Positions 8,286 through 16,024 of a stretch of 16,165 nucleotides of DNA are shown here, one piece after another. The position numbers and the translations under genes are program-made. The stretch covers positions 4,561 through 20,725 of the forward strand of contig WQRP01000010.1 of NCBI GenBank assembly GCA_009786675.1, written 5' to 3'. How positions within the stretch are numbered: the first letter of the stretch is position 1; every line of letters starts with the position of its first letter. Below the pieces are notes generated by a model. The model saw only the letters and a list, made by a program, of their open reading frames with translations, did no database searches and was not told the DNA's origin. The DNA comes from Treponema sp. (lineage in GTDB: Bacteria > Spirochaetota > Spirochaetia > Treponematales > Breznakiellaceae).

Positions 8286-9074
8286 CTACAGATCGAAGCT
8301 CTTCGGAAGGCACTGCGACGGCGGGAAGCCCTTCAGGCGCTTGAACTGCTTGTTGAAATGCGAGGTGTCGGTAAACCCGCAGGCCTCGGCAACGTCCCCC
8401 ACCTTGTACTCGCCGGAAAGTAGCATGTCCTCGGCGTTTTTGACGCGGGTCTGTATCAGGTAGCGGTTGAAGCTCATTCCGATCGCACGCTGGAACAGGC
8501 CCCCGAAATAGGTGGGGTTCAGGCTGACCAAGTCCGCCATGGACTTGACCGTAAGCCGCTCGGAATAGTTCTTGGCTATGTAGCGGATTACCTTGGCGAT
8601 GCGGAAATCCCCGGCGAACGAGCCGTCCTTGTAGACAAGCAGTTCCAGGAACCGGTGAAGGATCTGCATGAACAGCCCCTTGCACTTGAGCATGTGGCCG
8701 GGGTGCCTGCCGACCCACGAAAAGAACAGCTCGTGAAACCAATGGATGATGTTCTTCTGGTGGCCAACCACGGATATAAAGGGGAGCGGCGAGGGAAGCT
8801 CCTCGCCGTCCCCGCCGCGAAGGGTAAAGTCCACCGAGAAGCAGTGCATAAGCCTGTCCGGAAAGGTAACCGCCTTGCGGACGCTGTTCTTGGGCAGCAC
8901 CATCAGGGTGCCATGGGTCGCGTCGATAGGCTCGTCGTCTATGGTGTAATGGGCTTCCCCCTGGATAATGTAGGTCATGTTGAGGCTGTCCAGCTTGTTT
9001 TCCGGCATTGTCCATACCGGCGTGCATTTCCGGTAAACCACGTGCCAGATTTGCATAGTGATGTCGTCGTCCAT
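8286..9074 (-). CDS. AraC-family transcriptional regulator
   Basis: Predicted DNA-binding regulator with an N-terminal cupin-like effector domain (about 10-130) and a C-terminal double helix-turn-helix (about 165-255). The second HTH carries the typical DVAEACGFTDTSHFNKQFKRLKG-type pattern, in which CGF, SHF and the FK-R-KGFPPSQ end are diagnostic. From ATG 9074 it has 262 residues. An upstream ATG at 9098 exists, but AGGAGG lies inside that extension, 9 nt before ATG 9074, which decides the start. A TAAAAT box (9113-9108) lies upstream without a clear -35. The gene diverges from the acetylesterase gene, the usual arrangement for a local regulator of a sugar locus, so it probably controls the plus-strand genes in response to a sugar. 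The effector is not identifiable. Confidence 0.92.
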   Translation of the reverse strand: MDDDITMQIWHVVYRKCTPVWTMPENKLDSLNMTYIIQGEAHYTIDDEPIDATHGTLMVLPKNSVRKAVTFPDRLMHCFSVDFTLRGGDGEELPSPLPFISVVGHQKNIIHWFHELFFSWVGRHPGHMLKCKGLFMQILHRFLELLVYKDGSFAGDFRIAKVIRYIAKNYSERLTVKSMADLVSLNPTYFGGLFQRAIGMSFNRYLIQTRVKNAEDMLLSGEYKVGDVAEACGFTDTSHFNKQFKRLKGFPPSQCLPKSFDL

Positions 9075-9158
9075 GCCAGCCGTCCTCCTGCCGAACATTC
9101 CTAGACCATTTTACACCATAGCGACGGAATTTTCTTGCGCGACACGCGATTTTTGCCG

Positions 9159-9187
9159 TTGTATGAATTTCTGGTAAATGGTATACT
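9159..9187 (+). promoter_or_regulatory. Candidate promoter for the acetylesterase gene
   Basis: TTGTAT (9159-9164, 3 of 6) and TATACT (9182-9187, 5 of 6) are 17 bp apart. A poor -35 fits an activator-dependent promoter, consistent with the adjacent AraC gene. The -10 box ends 8 nt before ATG 9196 and there is no Shine-Dalgarno, so the message may be leaderless. Confidence 0.5.
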
Positions 9188-9195
9188 GGGTGTCG

Positions 9196-11082
9196 ATGAG
9201 TTCATTAGTGGTTTCACCCCTGATTGGAAACGGGATGGTTTTCCAGCAGGGAGTTCCCGTTCCGGTATGGGGCGGAGCCGCCCCGGGGACATGGGTTTCC
9301 GTAAGGTTCATGGACAGGACATACCGCGTCAAGGCCGGCCCCGATGGCAGATGGCGCGTTCCCCTTGGAAGCCAGCCTTTCGGGGGACCCCACGAAATCA
9401 TCGTATCCGGCTCGGGCAAAAGAACGGTTTTCAGGGACATATATTTCGGCGACGTGTGGGTCTGCTCCGGCCAGTCCAACATGGAAATGCCCATGCAGCG
9501 TCTTAGGGACAATTTTCCCGAGGAATGGGAGTCCCCAGTCAACCCCATGATCAGGCAGTTCAAGGTTCCGCAGGAATGGGACTTCTCCGGCCCCAGGCAG
9601 GATCTTTCCGGCGGGGGCTGGACGGTGGCCTCGCCCGAGACGCTCCACGAGTTTTCGGGAACGGCGTGGTTTTTCGCCAGGAAGGTTTTCGAGAGCCACG
9701 GCGTCCCGATTGGCCTTGTCAACGCCGCCTGGGGCGGCACCCCGGTGGAAGCCTGGATGAGCCGCGAGGCCCTTGCGGCCTTTCCGGGCAAGGCCGCCCT
9801 TGGCGACAAATACGCGGATTCGGCCCTGTGCGGAAAAATCGCCAGGCAAAACGACGCGGCAATGAAGGCCTGGTACGACGAGCTTGCCATAGGGGACAGG
9901 GGACTTGCCGAGGAATGGCGCAAGCTGAAGGCCACGTTCTCGCAGTGGGGCAAAATTAGCCTGCCCGGAAGTTTCGCCAAGGCCAGCCTGGACAAGTTCT
10001 ACGGTTCCGTCTGGCTCCGCAAGGAGATTGCGGTCGGCGCCGAATTCGCCGGAAAGGATTCCAGGCTTTGGCTGGGCACCATAACCGACGCCGACACGGT
10101 GTACGTGAACGGCGTCGAGGTGGGGAGCACGGCCTACAGGTATCCGCCCCGCAAGTACGCCGTACCCGCCGGCCTTCTCCGCGAGGGGAAAAACTGGATC
10201 GTGATACGGGTCGTGTGCTGCAACGGCACCGGCGGCGTGACCGAGGGCAAGGACTTCCGCCTTTTTTCCGACGACGAGACCTTCGAGCTGAACGGCGCCT
10301 GGGAGTACCGCGTGGGGATGTGGGCGTCCAGGCCCTGTCCGGAGCCTTTCTTTTTCCAGCGCCAGCCCATGGGCCTGTTCAACGCGATGATCGCCCCCAT
10401 GCTGGACTTTCCCTGCAAGGGCGTCCTGTGGTACCAGGGGGAGTCCAACGAGTCGAACCCCGGCGAGTACCGGGATCTTTTCGCCGCGCACGTGGCCGAC
10501 TGGCAGGGCAGATGGTGCCGCGCCGACGAGACCCTGCCGTTCCTTTTCGTGCAGCTTCCCATCTGGGGGAAGCCGGGGGAAAACGACGAGGGAAGCTCCT
10601 GGGCGGCCCTGCGCGACGCCCAACGCGCCGCGCTGTCACTGCCGGCGACCGGCATGGCGGCGGGCCTTGACCTTGGCGAGTGGAACGACCTGCATCCGCT
10701 TGACAAAAAGGGCGTCGGCCGCAGGCTTGCGCTGGCGGCGGAACGGCTGGTCTTCAAAAAAAGGAACTCGTCCCCCGGGCCGCTGTTCCAGGGTGTGCGC
10801 CACAGCCAGGGCAGGCTGCTCCTGGTTTTCGGCAACTGCGGCCTGGGGCTTGTCGCCGACGAAAAGCCCCATGTCACCGTGGTCGCAGGGGGAAAGCATT
10901 ACCGCCTGCCCGGGGAAATCGAGGGTTTCGACTGCCTTTCGGTGGACGTTTCGTCGGTGCGGAACCCGGAAAGGGTGCTGTACGCCTGGGCCGACAATCC
11001 CCGGGACAGGCAGTTGCACAACTCCGAAGGACTGCCGGCGATTCCGTTCCGGGCGGAAATAACGGGTATGGACACGAACTAA
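9196..11082 (+). CDS. SGNH-type carbohydrate acetylesterase (sialate O-acetylesterase / CE20-like)
   Basis: Predicted cytoplasmic esterase that removes O-acetyl groups from sugars. From ATG 9196 it has 628 residues. The SGNH hydrolase core is split: an N-terminal beta-rich start (SPLIGNGMVFQQGVPVPVWG), the catalytic block SGQSNMEMPM with nucleophile S94, the YQGESN block, and the DLHP motif with D498 and H500. Between them, about 260-370, sits a jelly-roll-like insert with WLGTITDADTVYVNG and NWIVIRV, as known in sialate O-acetylesterases and CE20 acetylesterases. No signal peptide is seen, so it should act after import. The longer frame from ATG 9178 overlaps the -10 box and was not chosen. 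The gene diverges from the AraC regulator and is 13 nt from the oxidoreductase gene, hence probably co-transcribed. Whether the substrate is sialic acid or a plant or host glycan is open. Confidence 0.88.
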   Translation: MSSLVVSPLIGNGMVFQQGVPVPVWGGAAPGTWVSVRFMDRTYRVKAGPDGRWRVPLGSQPFGGPHEIIVSGSGKRTVFRDIYFGDVWVCSGQSNMEMPMQRLRDNFPEEWESPVNPMIRQFKVPQEWDFSGPRQDLSGGGWTVASPETLHEFSGTAWFFARKVFESHGVPIGLVNAAWGGTPVEAWMSREALAAFPGKAALGDKYADSALCGKIARQNDAAMKAWYDELAIGDRGLAEEWRKLKATFSQWGKISLPGSFAKASLDKFYGSVWLRKEIAVGAEFAGKDSRLWLGTITDADTVYVNGVEVGSTAYRYPPRKYAVPAGLLREGKNWIVIRVVCCNGTGGVTEGKDFRLFSDDETFELNGAWEYRVGMWASRPCPEPFFFQRQPMGLFNAMIAPMLDFPCKGVLWYQGESNESNPGEYRDLFAAHVADWQGRWCRADETLPFLFVQLPIWGKPGENDEGSSWAALRDAQRAALSLPATGMAAGLDLGEWNDLHPLDKKGVGRRLALAAERLVFKKRNSSPGPLFQGVRHSQGRLLLVFGNCGLGLVADEKPHVTVVAGGKHYRLPGEIEGFDCLSVDVSSVRNPERVLYAWADNPRDRQLHNSEGLPAIPFRAEITGMDTN

Positions 11083-11095
11083 CAAGGAGCATGGA

Positions 11096-12265
11096 ATGGT
11101 ATCGGTAGCTATAATCGGCACGGGCAATATCTCGCGCCAGCACGTGGACGGGTTCCTGGCGTTCCCAGGGCGCTGCAGGATAACGCATTTAGTGGACATC
11201 GCGCCGGAAAAGGCGGCGGCCGTGAACGAAAGCCGCGGACTGAACGCCCGCGTCGCGGCGTCCCACAAGGAGATCCTCGACGATCCGGGGATCGACCTGG
11301 TAAGCATCTGCACCCCGCCCTTCTGCCACGCGGAAATAGCGATCGACTTTCTAAGGGCGGGAAAAAACGTGATCGTGGAAAAGCCCATGGCCGTTTCCCT
11401 GCAGGAATGCGACGCGATGATCGCCGCCCAGCGCGAAAGCGGCAAGCTGCTTTCGGTCATAGCCCAGAACCGCTTTAGGGATCCGGTCAACGGCCTAAAG
11501 AAGATCCTGGAATCCGGGCTTATCGGCAAGGTCGTCCACGCGCAGGTCGAATCCCTGTGGTGGCGGGGGCATTGCTACTACGACCTGTGGTGGCGCGGGA
11601 CCTGGGAAAAAGAGGGCGGCGGCTGCACCCTTAACCACGCCGTGCACCACATCGACATGCTGTGCTGGATGCTCGGCCTTCCGGGCAGCGTAGGCGCGAT
11701 GCTTAGCAACGCCGCCCACGACAACGCCGAGGTCGAGGACGTTTCCGTCGCGGTTCTTCGCTACGACGGCGGCATGTGCGCCAAGGGCGCGCTTGCCCAG
11801 ATAACCAGTTCCGTAATCCACCACGGCGAGGAGCAGCAGATCGTGTTCCAGGGCGAAAAGGCCCGCGTTTCCGCGCCCTGGAAAGTCGCCGCCAACGTTT
11901 CCCAGCCCAACGGCTTCCCCGCCCCCGACCAGGACGAGACCCTGATCAAGCAGCTTAACGACCTGCGCGACGGCCTGCCCGGGCTTCCCCACGAGCTACA
12001 CGCCGGGCAGATCGACGACGTGCTTCGCGCCCTGGAAACCGGCGGCGAGCCGGCGATCGGCGGAAAGGACGGCCGGGCGACCATCGAGCTTATAACGTCG
12101 ATTTACAAGGCCGGAACCGAAGGCCGCACCATAGACCTTCCGATCAAAAACGACGACCCGTTCTACACCGCCCAGGGCTTTATGGAGCGCGTTCCCCGGT
12201 TCTACGAAAAGACATCCTCGGTTAGGGAACTGGGCGGGGACAATATCACCCTGGGGAACATGTAA
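11096..12265 (+). CDS. Gfo/Idh/MocA-family NAD(P)-dependent oxidoreductase
   Basis: Predicted cytoplasmic sugar or inositol dehydrogenase. At 389 residues it matches the family length. The N-terminal Rossmann fold carries GTGNIS at 8-13 and the catalytic-lysine motif EKP at E95-K96-P97. The C-terminal domain has GGGCTLNHAVHHIDML, with H181, H185 and D187 in the positions of the usual GGG...H..D signature. ATG 11096 is preceded by AAGGAG at 11084-11089; another ATG at 11091 is out of frame. It follows the esterase gene by 13 nt and probably shares its message. The neighbours suggest it acts on a sugar released from the imported oligosaccharide, or on its epimerised or oxidised form. The exact substrate cannot be assigned. 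Confidence 0.93.
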   Translation: MVSVAIIGTGNISRQHVDGFLAFPGRCRITHLVDIAPEKAAAVNESRGLNARVAASHKEILDDPGIDLVSICTPPFCHAEIAIDFLRAGKNVIVEKPMAVSLQECDAMIAAQRESGKLLSVIAQNRFRDPVNGLKKILESGLIGKVVHAQVESLWWRGHCYYDLWWRGTWEKEGGGCTLNHAVHHIDMLCWMLGLPGSVGAMLSNAAHDNAEVEDVSVAVLRYDGGMCAKGALAQITSSVIHHGEEQQIVFQGEKARVSAPWKVAANVSQPNGFPAPDQDETLIKQLNDLRDGLPGLPHELHAGQIDDVLRALETGGEPAIGGKDGRATIELITSIYKAGTEGRTIDLPIKNDDPFYTAQGFMERVPRFYEKTSSVRELGGDNITLGNM

Positions 12266-12298
12266 GCGCCGGCGCACCTGTTTTCGCTCGTTTTTTTT
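12265..12298 (+). terminator. Possible weak terminator after the oxidoreductase gene
   Basis: A run of eight T (12291-12298) follows the stop codon. The only stem leading into it is a 4 bp AGCG/CGCT pair (12265-12268 with 12285-12288), which encloses a self-complementary GCGCCGGCGC. The stem is too weak for confidence, but the T run plus a new promoter downstream suggest that the transporter genes form a separate unit. Confidence 0.3.
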
Positions 12299-12327
12299 GC
12301 TTAAGATCAAAATTTGGCCACAGGATC

Positions 12328-12356
12328 TTGCAAGACCCATATAAAGGGGGTATTAT
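12328..12356 (+). promoter_or_regulatory. Candidate promoter for the transporter genes
   Basis: TTGCAA (12328-12333, 4 of 6) and TATTAT (12351-12356, 5 of 6) are 17 bp apart. The -35 is embedded in a perfect palindrome TCTTGCAAGA (12326-12335) that may be an operator. Transcription would start near 12363 and leave a leader of about 75 nt before the permease ATG. Confidence 0.6.
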
Positions 12357-12414
12357 GAAAGCTCTACTTTATGCATCGCAATTGCGGCCTTTACGTTTGC
12401 GGAATGTGGCGTAA
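12355..12414 (+). CDS. Candidate 19-codon leader ORF upstream of the permease genes
   Basis: A short frame reads MKALLYASQLRPLRLRNVA and stops with TAA at 12412-12414, 24 nt before the permease start. AAGGGGGT (12344-12351) sits just upstream and resembles the ribosome site used by the second permease gene. However, its ATG overlaps the -10 box of the best promoter, so it can be translated only from an upstream transcript, for instance read-through from the oxidoreductase gene. It could be a leader peptide, a remnant of a signal peptide, or chance. Confidence 0.2.
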   Translation: MKALLYASQLRPLRLRNVA

Positions 12415-12438
12415 CACTAGACTTACGAAGGAAGTTTT

Positions 12439-13386
12439 ATGGCGATCTGTATGAAAGAAAGGGCTAAGCCCATCCGCAGGCGCAGTACCTATCTGCAGCG
12501 TACCTGGATGCTGTACGCCATGCTGATCCTGCCCATAGCTTTTTTCGTGGTGTTTCGCTACGTCCCCATGGGGAACATCGTGATTGCCTTCAAGAACTGG
12601 AACATTTTCCACCCGACAGTGTGGGACGCCGAATGGGTCGGGTTCCAGTGGTTCGAGCGGACGTTTCAGCACCCGGGCTTTGTCCCCGCCCTGCGGAACA
12701 CCATCTGGCTCAACTTTCTGGATCTTATCTTTGGGTTTCCCGCGCCGATTATCCTTGCCATCCTGCTGAACGAGCTTGCCTTCAAGCGCTTCAAGAAGAT
12801 TACCCAAACCATAGTTTACCTGCCGCACTTTATCTCCTGGATAATCATTTCCGGCATGGCGGCGGAGCTTTTCGCCCCGGGCAGGGGTGTCATAAACGTC
12901 CTGTTGGGAAGGCTGGACATGGGGCCGATACCATTCCTGTCCGCGCCGGGGCCCTGGGTGGCCACCTTCGTCGGCCTGGGCGTGTGGAGGGGCATGGGCT
13001 GGGGCACGATAATCTACCTGGCGGCGATCACCGGCATAAACTCGGAGCTGTACGAGGCGGCCGAGGTTGACGGCTGCGGCCGCTGGGGGAAGATCTGGAA
13101 CGTCACCCTTCCGGGCTTGCGCCCCACGATAGTGGTTTTGCTGATTTTGAACCTGGGCTGGATGCTGGGCAGCGAGTTCGACCGTTACTGGGCGATGCTG
13201 AACCTGAACATAACCATGCTTCCGGTCGGGGACGTAATCGCCACGATGGTCTATCGAATAGGCATACTGGGGGGACAGCACTCCCTTACCGCGGCGATAG
13301 GGCTTTTCCAGTCGGTGGTCAGCGTCATCTTCCTGCTCACGGCCAACTTCCTCGCGAAAAGGCTCGGCGAGCGGGGCATCATGTAA
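12439..13386 (+). CDS. lplB: ABC sugar transporter permease, LplB family (CUT1)
   Basis: Inner-membrane permease subunit of an oligosaccharide importer, 315 residues. Six hydrophobic stretches are visible, the first at about 23-44, and the cytoplasmic EAA loop that docks the ATPase is at about 203-229 (ELYEAAEVDGCGRWGKIW, then TLPGLRP). The N-terminus is basic and cytoplasmic, as in LplB proteins. AAGGAAG at 12428-12434 supports the ATG at 12439. It is followed after 12 nt by the second permease gene. LplB partners are known for polygalacturonan or aldouronate type oligosaccharides in other bacteria, but the substrate here is not shown. No ATPase gene lies in the window, so a shared MsmX-like ATPase is inferred. 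Confidence 0.93.
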   Translation: MAICMKERAKPIRRRSTYLQRTWMLYAMLILPIAFFVVFRYVPMGNIVIAFKNWNIFHPTVWDAEWVGFQWFERTFQHPGFVPALRNTIWLNFLDLIFGFPAPIILAILLNELAFKRFKKITQTIVYLPHFISWIIISGMAAELFAPGRGVINVLLGRLDMGPIPFLSAPGPWVATFVGLGVWRGMGWGTIIYLAAITGINSELYEAAEVDGCGRWGKIWNVTLPGLRPTIVVLLILNLGWMLGSEFDRYWAMLNLNITMLPVGDVIATMVYRIGILGGQHSLTAAIGLFQSVVSVIFLLTANFLAKRLGERGIM

Positions 13387-13398
13387 GGGGGTGTTGGC

Positions 13399-14271
13399 AT
13401 GGTTGTAAATTCGACCTCGAAAAAAGTCGGCGACTGGGTTGTGGTCGCCATTTGCATATTCGTGATACTGCTCTGCCTGCTTCCCATGCTGAACGTGCTA
13501 GCGCGTTCGCTTAGCGGGCGGCTCGCGCTGATACGCGGGCAGGTTTTGTTCTTTCCCGTGGACTTTACCATAGACAACTACCGGTTCGTCTTTACCGACG
13601 CGAACTTTATCCGGTCGATGGTCTGGACGACGGTTCTTACCGCCATCTTCACGGTGTTTTCGCTGCTCATGACGATCCTGTGCGCCTTTCCGATGATCTA
13701 CGCGCTCAAGGGCAAGCGGATAATCAACATCTTCATCCTGTTTACCATGTACTTCAACGCCGGGATCATACCCACCTGGCTGCTCATGCGTAACCTGGGG
13801 CTTCTGAACAACCCGCTCGTGCTGATCCTGCCCGGGGCGATTTCCGTGTTCAACATGATCATCCTGCGCAGCTTTTTCTACAACGTGCCGGAAAGCCTTA
13901 GGGAATCCGCCGAGATAGACGGGGCGAACCCCTTTGTCGTTCTTACGCGCATCTACCTGCCCCTGTCCCTGCCGGTGCTTGCCACGCTGGCCCTGTTCTA
14001 CGCGGTCGGCCGCTGGAACGGCTTCACCGACGCCCTGCTGTTCCTGCCGGCGGCCTCGCAGTGGCACCCCATACAGCTTCACCTGTTCAACATAATCAAC
14101 AACATTACTGGGATTGAGGGGCAGGAGGGTCTGGCGACACAGTTCGAGGTCGCCAGCGAGGGGATGATGACCGCGGCGATTATGTTCGCCACGGTTCCGA
14201 TTCTTCTGGTGTACCCGTGGCTGCAGCGCTACTTTATCGCCGGCGTTACCCTGGGCGCGGTAAAGGGGTAG
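13399..14271 (+). CDS. ytcP: ABC sugar transporter permease, YtcP/LplC family (CUT1)
   Basis: Second inner-membrane subunit of the importer, 290 residues. It has a transmembrane helix at about 13-36, further helices to the end, and the EAA loop at about 165-191 (ESLRESAEIDGANPFVVL, then IYLPLSLP). The C-terminal RYFIAGVTLGAVKG is typical of YtcP-type permeases. AAGGGGG at 13385-13391 precedes the ATG. It pairs with the LplB-type permease just upstream to form a heterodimer; the lipoprotein gene follows after 76 nt containing a hairpin. Confidence 0.94.
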   Translation: MVVNSTSKKVGDWVVVAICIFVILLCLLPMLNVLARSLSGRLALIRGQVLFFPVDFTIDNYRFVFTDANFIRSMVWTTVLTAIFTVFSLLMTILCAFPMIYALKGKRIINIFILFTMYFNAGIIPTWLLMRNLGLLNNPLVLILPGAISVFNMIILRSFFYNVPESLRESAEIDGANPFVVLTRIYLPLSLPVLATLALFYAVGRWNGFTDALLFLPAASQWHPIQLHLFNIINNITGIEGQEGLATQFEVASEGMMTAAIMFATVPILLVYPWLQRYFIAGVTLGAVKG

Positions 14272-14296
14272 CGCAAAGGTTTTGGTTATTGTTTTT

Positions 14297-14313
14297 CGGG
14301 GGCCATGTCCCCG
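14297..14313 (+). other. Intercistronic hairpin between permease and binding-protein genes
   Basis: CGGGG (14297-14301) pairs with CCCCG (14309-14313) around a 7 nt loop. No T run follows, so it is not a terminator. Hairpins in this position of sugar-transporter operons often protect or separate the binding-protein mRNA, which is needed in excess over the permeases. Confidence 0.5.
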
Positions 14314-14347
14314 GGGCAAGACATATTTTAGGCTAGGAGGATAGTGT

Positions 14348-15916
14348 ATGAGGAAAAGCAGGTTTCTCTTTTTGGCAGCGGCGGCTTCACTGGTGTTTTC
14401 CGTGATGCTTACAGGCTGTCCCGCGCGCGAGGTTGGGGACAACGTTGTCCGGGTCGTGGTTTTCGACCGCGGCACCGACGGCGGCAGAACCAGCGCCGCC
14501 GACAACCAGTGGACGCAGTGGATCCAGGAAAGGGTCTACGCGGATCTCGGTCTTCAGGTCGTTTTCGAGGCCGTGTCCCGATGGACCGAGCATGACGTTC
14601 AGGTTACCCTGATGGCCGGCGGGAACCCGCCGGATCTGATGATGACCTGGGCTTCGGCCAACGTCGCCGAATGGGGCGAGCTGGGCGGTCTGTTTGACAT
14701 GGCCCCCCACGTTGACACCTACCTTAGGGATGTCAGGGCCTTCCTGGGCCCCGACCACGCCATGCAGGGCAGGGATCTGATCTTTAGGGATCAGAACCAG
14801 CGAACCGGCCAGTTGTTCTCGGTGCCGATGATGCGCGCGAACACGGCCAGGCTTAACGTCTTTATGCGCCAGGACTGGCTGGACGCGCTGGGGCTGCCGG
14901 TTCCCACGACGCACGAGGAGTTCTTCGACACCCTTGTCGCGTTCAGGGACGCCACCGGCCTGCCCGGCGTCGCGCCCGGGGCTACCGTGGTGCCTTGGAC
15001 GATGACCAGCGACGTGCGATGGCAGGCGGGTCAGATTATCGAGTCGTTTATCGACCCGAACCTGTCCGTGGAGGATCGCTGGGTCTATATCGTCACGGAT
15101 CGCCACGCGCTTGTCCCCGGCTACAAGGAAGGCGTTCGCTTCATCAACAGGATGTACAACGCCGGGCTTATCGACCGGGACTTCTTTACGCATACCTCGG
15201 ACGCGCCCATAAACAACCTGATTGCCAGCGGCGTCGTCGGGGCGTTTGGGCACAACTGGGACCAGGTTTTCCGCGTGGGCGAGGGGCTTACCACGAACCT
15301 TCAGCAGATTGTCCCCGGCGCGGGCTGGGTTGCCGTTGACGCGTTCCCCGGCACCAGGATATCCTACGACGCCACGGGTCTGGACATCTTTATCCCCAGG
15401 GCGGCGAGCAATCCCCGCGGGGCGATGCAGTACCTTAACTGGCTGGCCAGGGCGGAGAACTTCGGCTTCCTGCAGAGGGGGCCGGAGGGAATTGTCCACG
15501 AGATGGTTGAGGGCCTGCCCAGGATCAACCCGACGGCCGGCGGCGGCTGGATTCAGAACAGCCCCTGGAACATCGACCTTACCCCCCTGCAGAACGGCAT
15601 TTTCCTTGGCGACGATACCGTCAGGATGATAGCCCTGGGCTTTTCCCCGCACCCCGAGTATCTGGTGATGCAGGCGCACAGGGTGGCCATGAGCAACGCG
15701 CGGCCGGATCCGGTCGTTCTTACCGCGCAGCCGCTGATTGCCGCCGGCCCGAGGGGCCCGGAACTGCAAACCCACATGAGCATCCTTTTGATAGAGGCCG
15801 TCAGGGCCGCGCCCGCGGACTTCGACAGCGTATGGGAAGCCGGCGTCGCAAACCTGATGACCCTTGGCGCACGGGAGGTTATCGAGGAAAGAAGGGCGAA
15901 CTTTGTCGCGCCCTAA
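14348..15916 (+). CDS. Extracellular solute-binding lipoprotein of the sugar ABC transporter (LipO/YtcQ-like)
   Basis: Substrate-binding component of the importer, 522 residues, expected on the outer face of the inner membrane. The signal peptide (MRKSRFLFLA and a hydrophobic core) ends in a lipobox LTGC with lipidated C24. The mature part has the family 1 pattern: VVFDRGTDGG near the start, AGGNPPDLMMTW (the canonical G-x-PDL segment), and LPVPTTHEEFFDTL, where binding proteins usually read W-LG-P-T-dE. AGGAGG at 14335-14340 lies 7 nt before the ATG. It closes the operon at a strong terminator. Its large size and its partners point to an oligosaccharide rather than a monosaccharide ligand. 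Confidence 0.95.
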   Translation: MRKSRFLFLAAAASLVFSVMLTGCPAREVGDNVVRVVVFDRGTDGGRTSAADNQWTQWIQERVYADLGLQVVFEAVSRWTEHDVQVTLMAGGNPPDLMMTWASANVAEWGELGGLFDMAPHVDTYLRDVRAFLGPDHAMQGRDLIFRDQNQRTGQLFSVPMMRANTARLNVFMRQDWLDALGLPVPTTHEEFFDTLVAFRDATGLPGVAPGATVVPWTMTSDVRWQAGQIIESFIDPNLSVEDRWVYIVTDRHALVPGYKEGVRFINRMYNAGLIDRDFFTHTSDAPINNLIASGVVGAFGHNWDQVFRVGEGLTTNLQQIVPGAGWVAVDAFPGTRISYDATGLDIFIPRAASNPRGAMQYLNWLARAENFGFLQRGPEGIVHEMVEGLPRINPTAGGGWIQNSPWNIDLTPLQNGIFLGDDTVRMIALGFSPHPEYLVMQAHRVAMSNARPDPVVLTAQPLIAAGPRGPELQTHMSILLIEAVRAAPADFDSVWEAGVANLMTLGAREVIEERRANFVAP

Positions 15917-15946
15917 CTCGATGACGTTTTCGTCTTGAGGGAAAGG

Positions 15947-15985
15947 CCGCCGGGGAAGCCGATTGCTTCCCCGGCGGTTTTTTTT
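15947..15985 (+). terminator. Strong rho-independent terminator of the transporter operon
   Basis: A perfect 13 bp stem (15947-15959 with 15965-15977), GC-rich, with a 5 nt loop CGATT, is followed directly by eight T (15978-15985). It lies 31 nt after the lipoprotein stop codon. Confidence 0.95.
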
Positions 15986-15990
15986 GCCCA

Positions 15991-16019
15991 TTGACTTTTC
16001 CCCGCCATCGTGGTATACA
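15991..16019 (+). promoter_or_regulatory. Strong extended -10 promoter before the terminal ORF
   Basis: TTGACT (15991-15996, 5 of 6) and TATACA (16014-16019, 4 of 6) are 17 bp apart, and TGG directly before the -10 forms an extended -10. It starts 6 nt after the terminator T run, so a new transcription unit begins here. Confidence 0.65.
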
Positions 16020-16024
16020 AAACC

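Noticed and set aside
7618..9027. 469-codon minus-strand frame spanning the AraC-synthetase junction
   Set aside because: It is a frame-shifted reading of two well-supported genes on the same strand.
9214..10623. 469-codon minus-strand open frame opposite the esterase
   Set aside because: Low-complexity, proline- and glycine-rich translation with no family features; the opposite strand has intact SGNH motifs.
12266..12275. GCGCCGGCGC as a terminator stem
   Set aside because: It is self-complementary with no loop and cannot form a normal hairpin by itself.
1429..14730. Frequent CTT-AGG codon pairs for Leu-Arg in several genes
   Set aside because: Leu-Arg is also often encoded by CTG-CGC or CTT-CGC in the same genes, so no clear bias could be shown by eye.
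14387..15991. 534-codon minus-strand open frame opposite the solute-binding lipoprotein
   Set aside because: It runs through the terminator hairpin and lacks any domain; the plus frame has a lipobox and binding-protein motifs.
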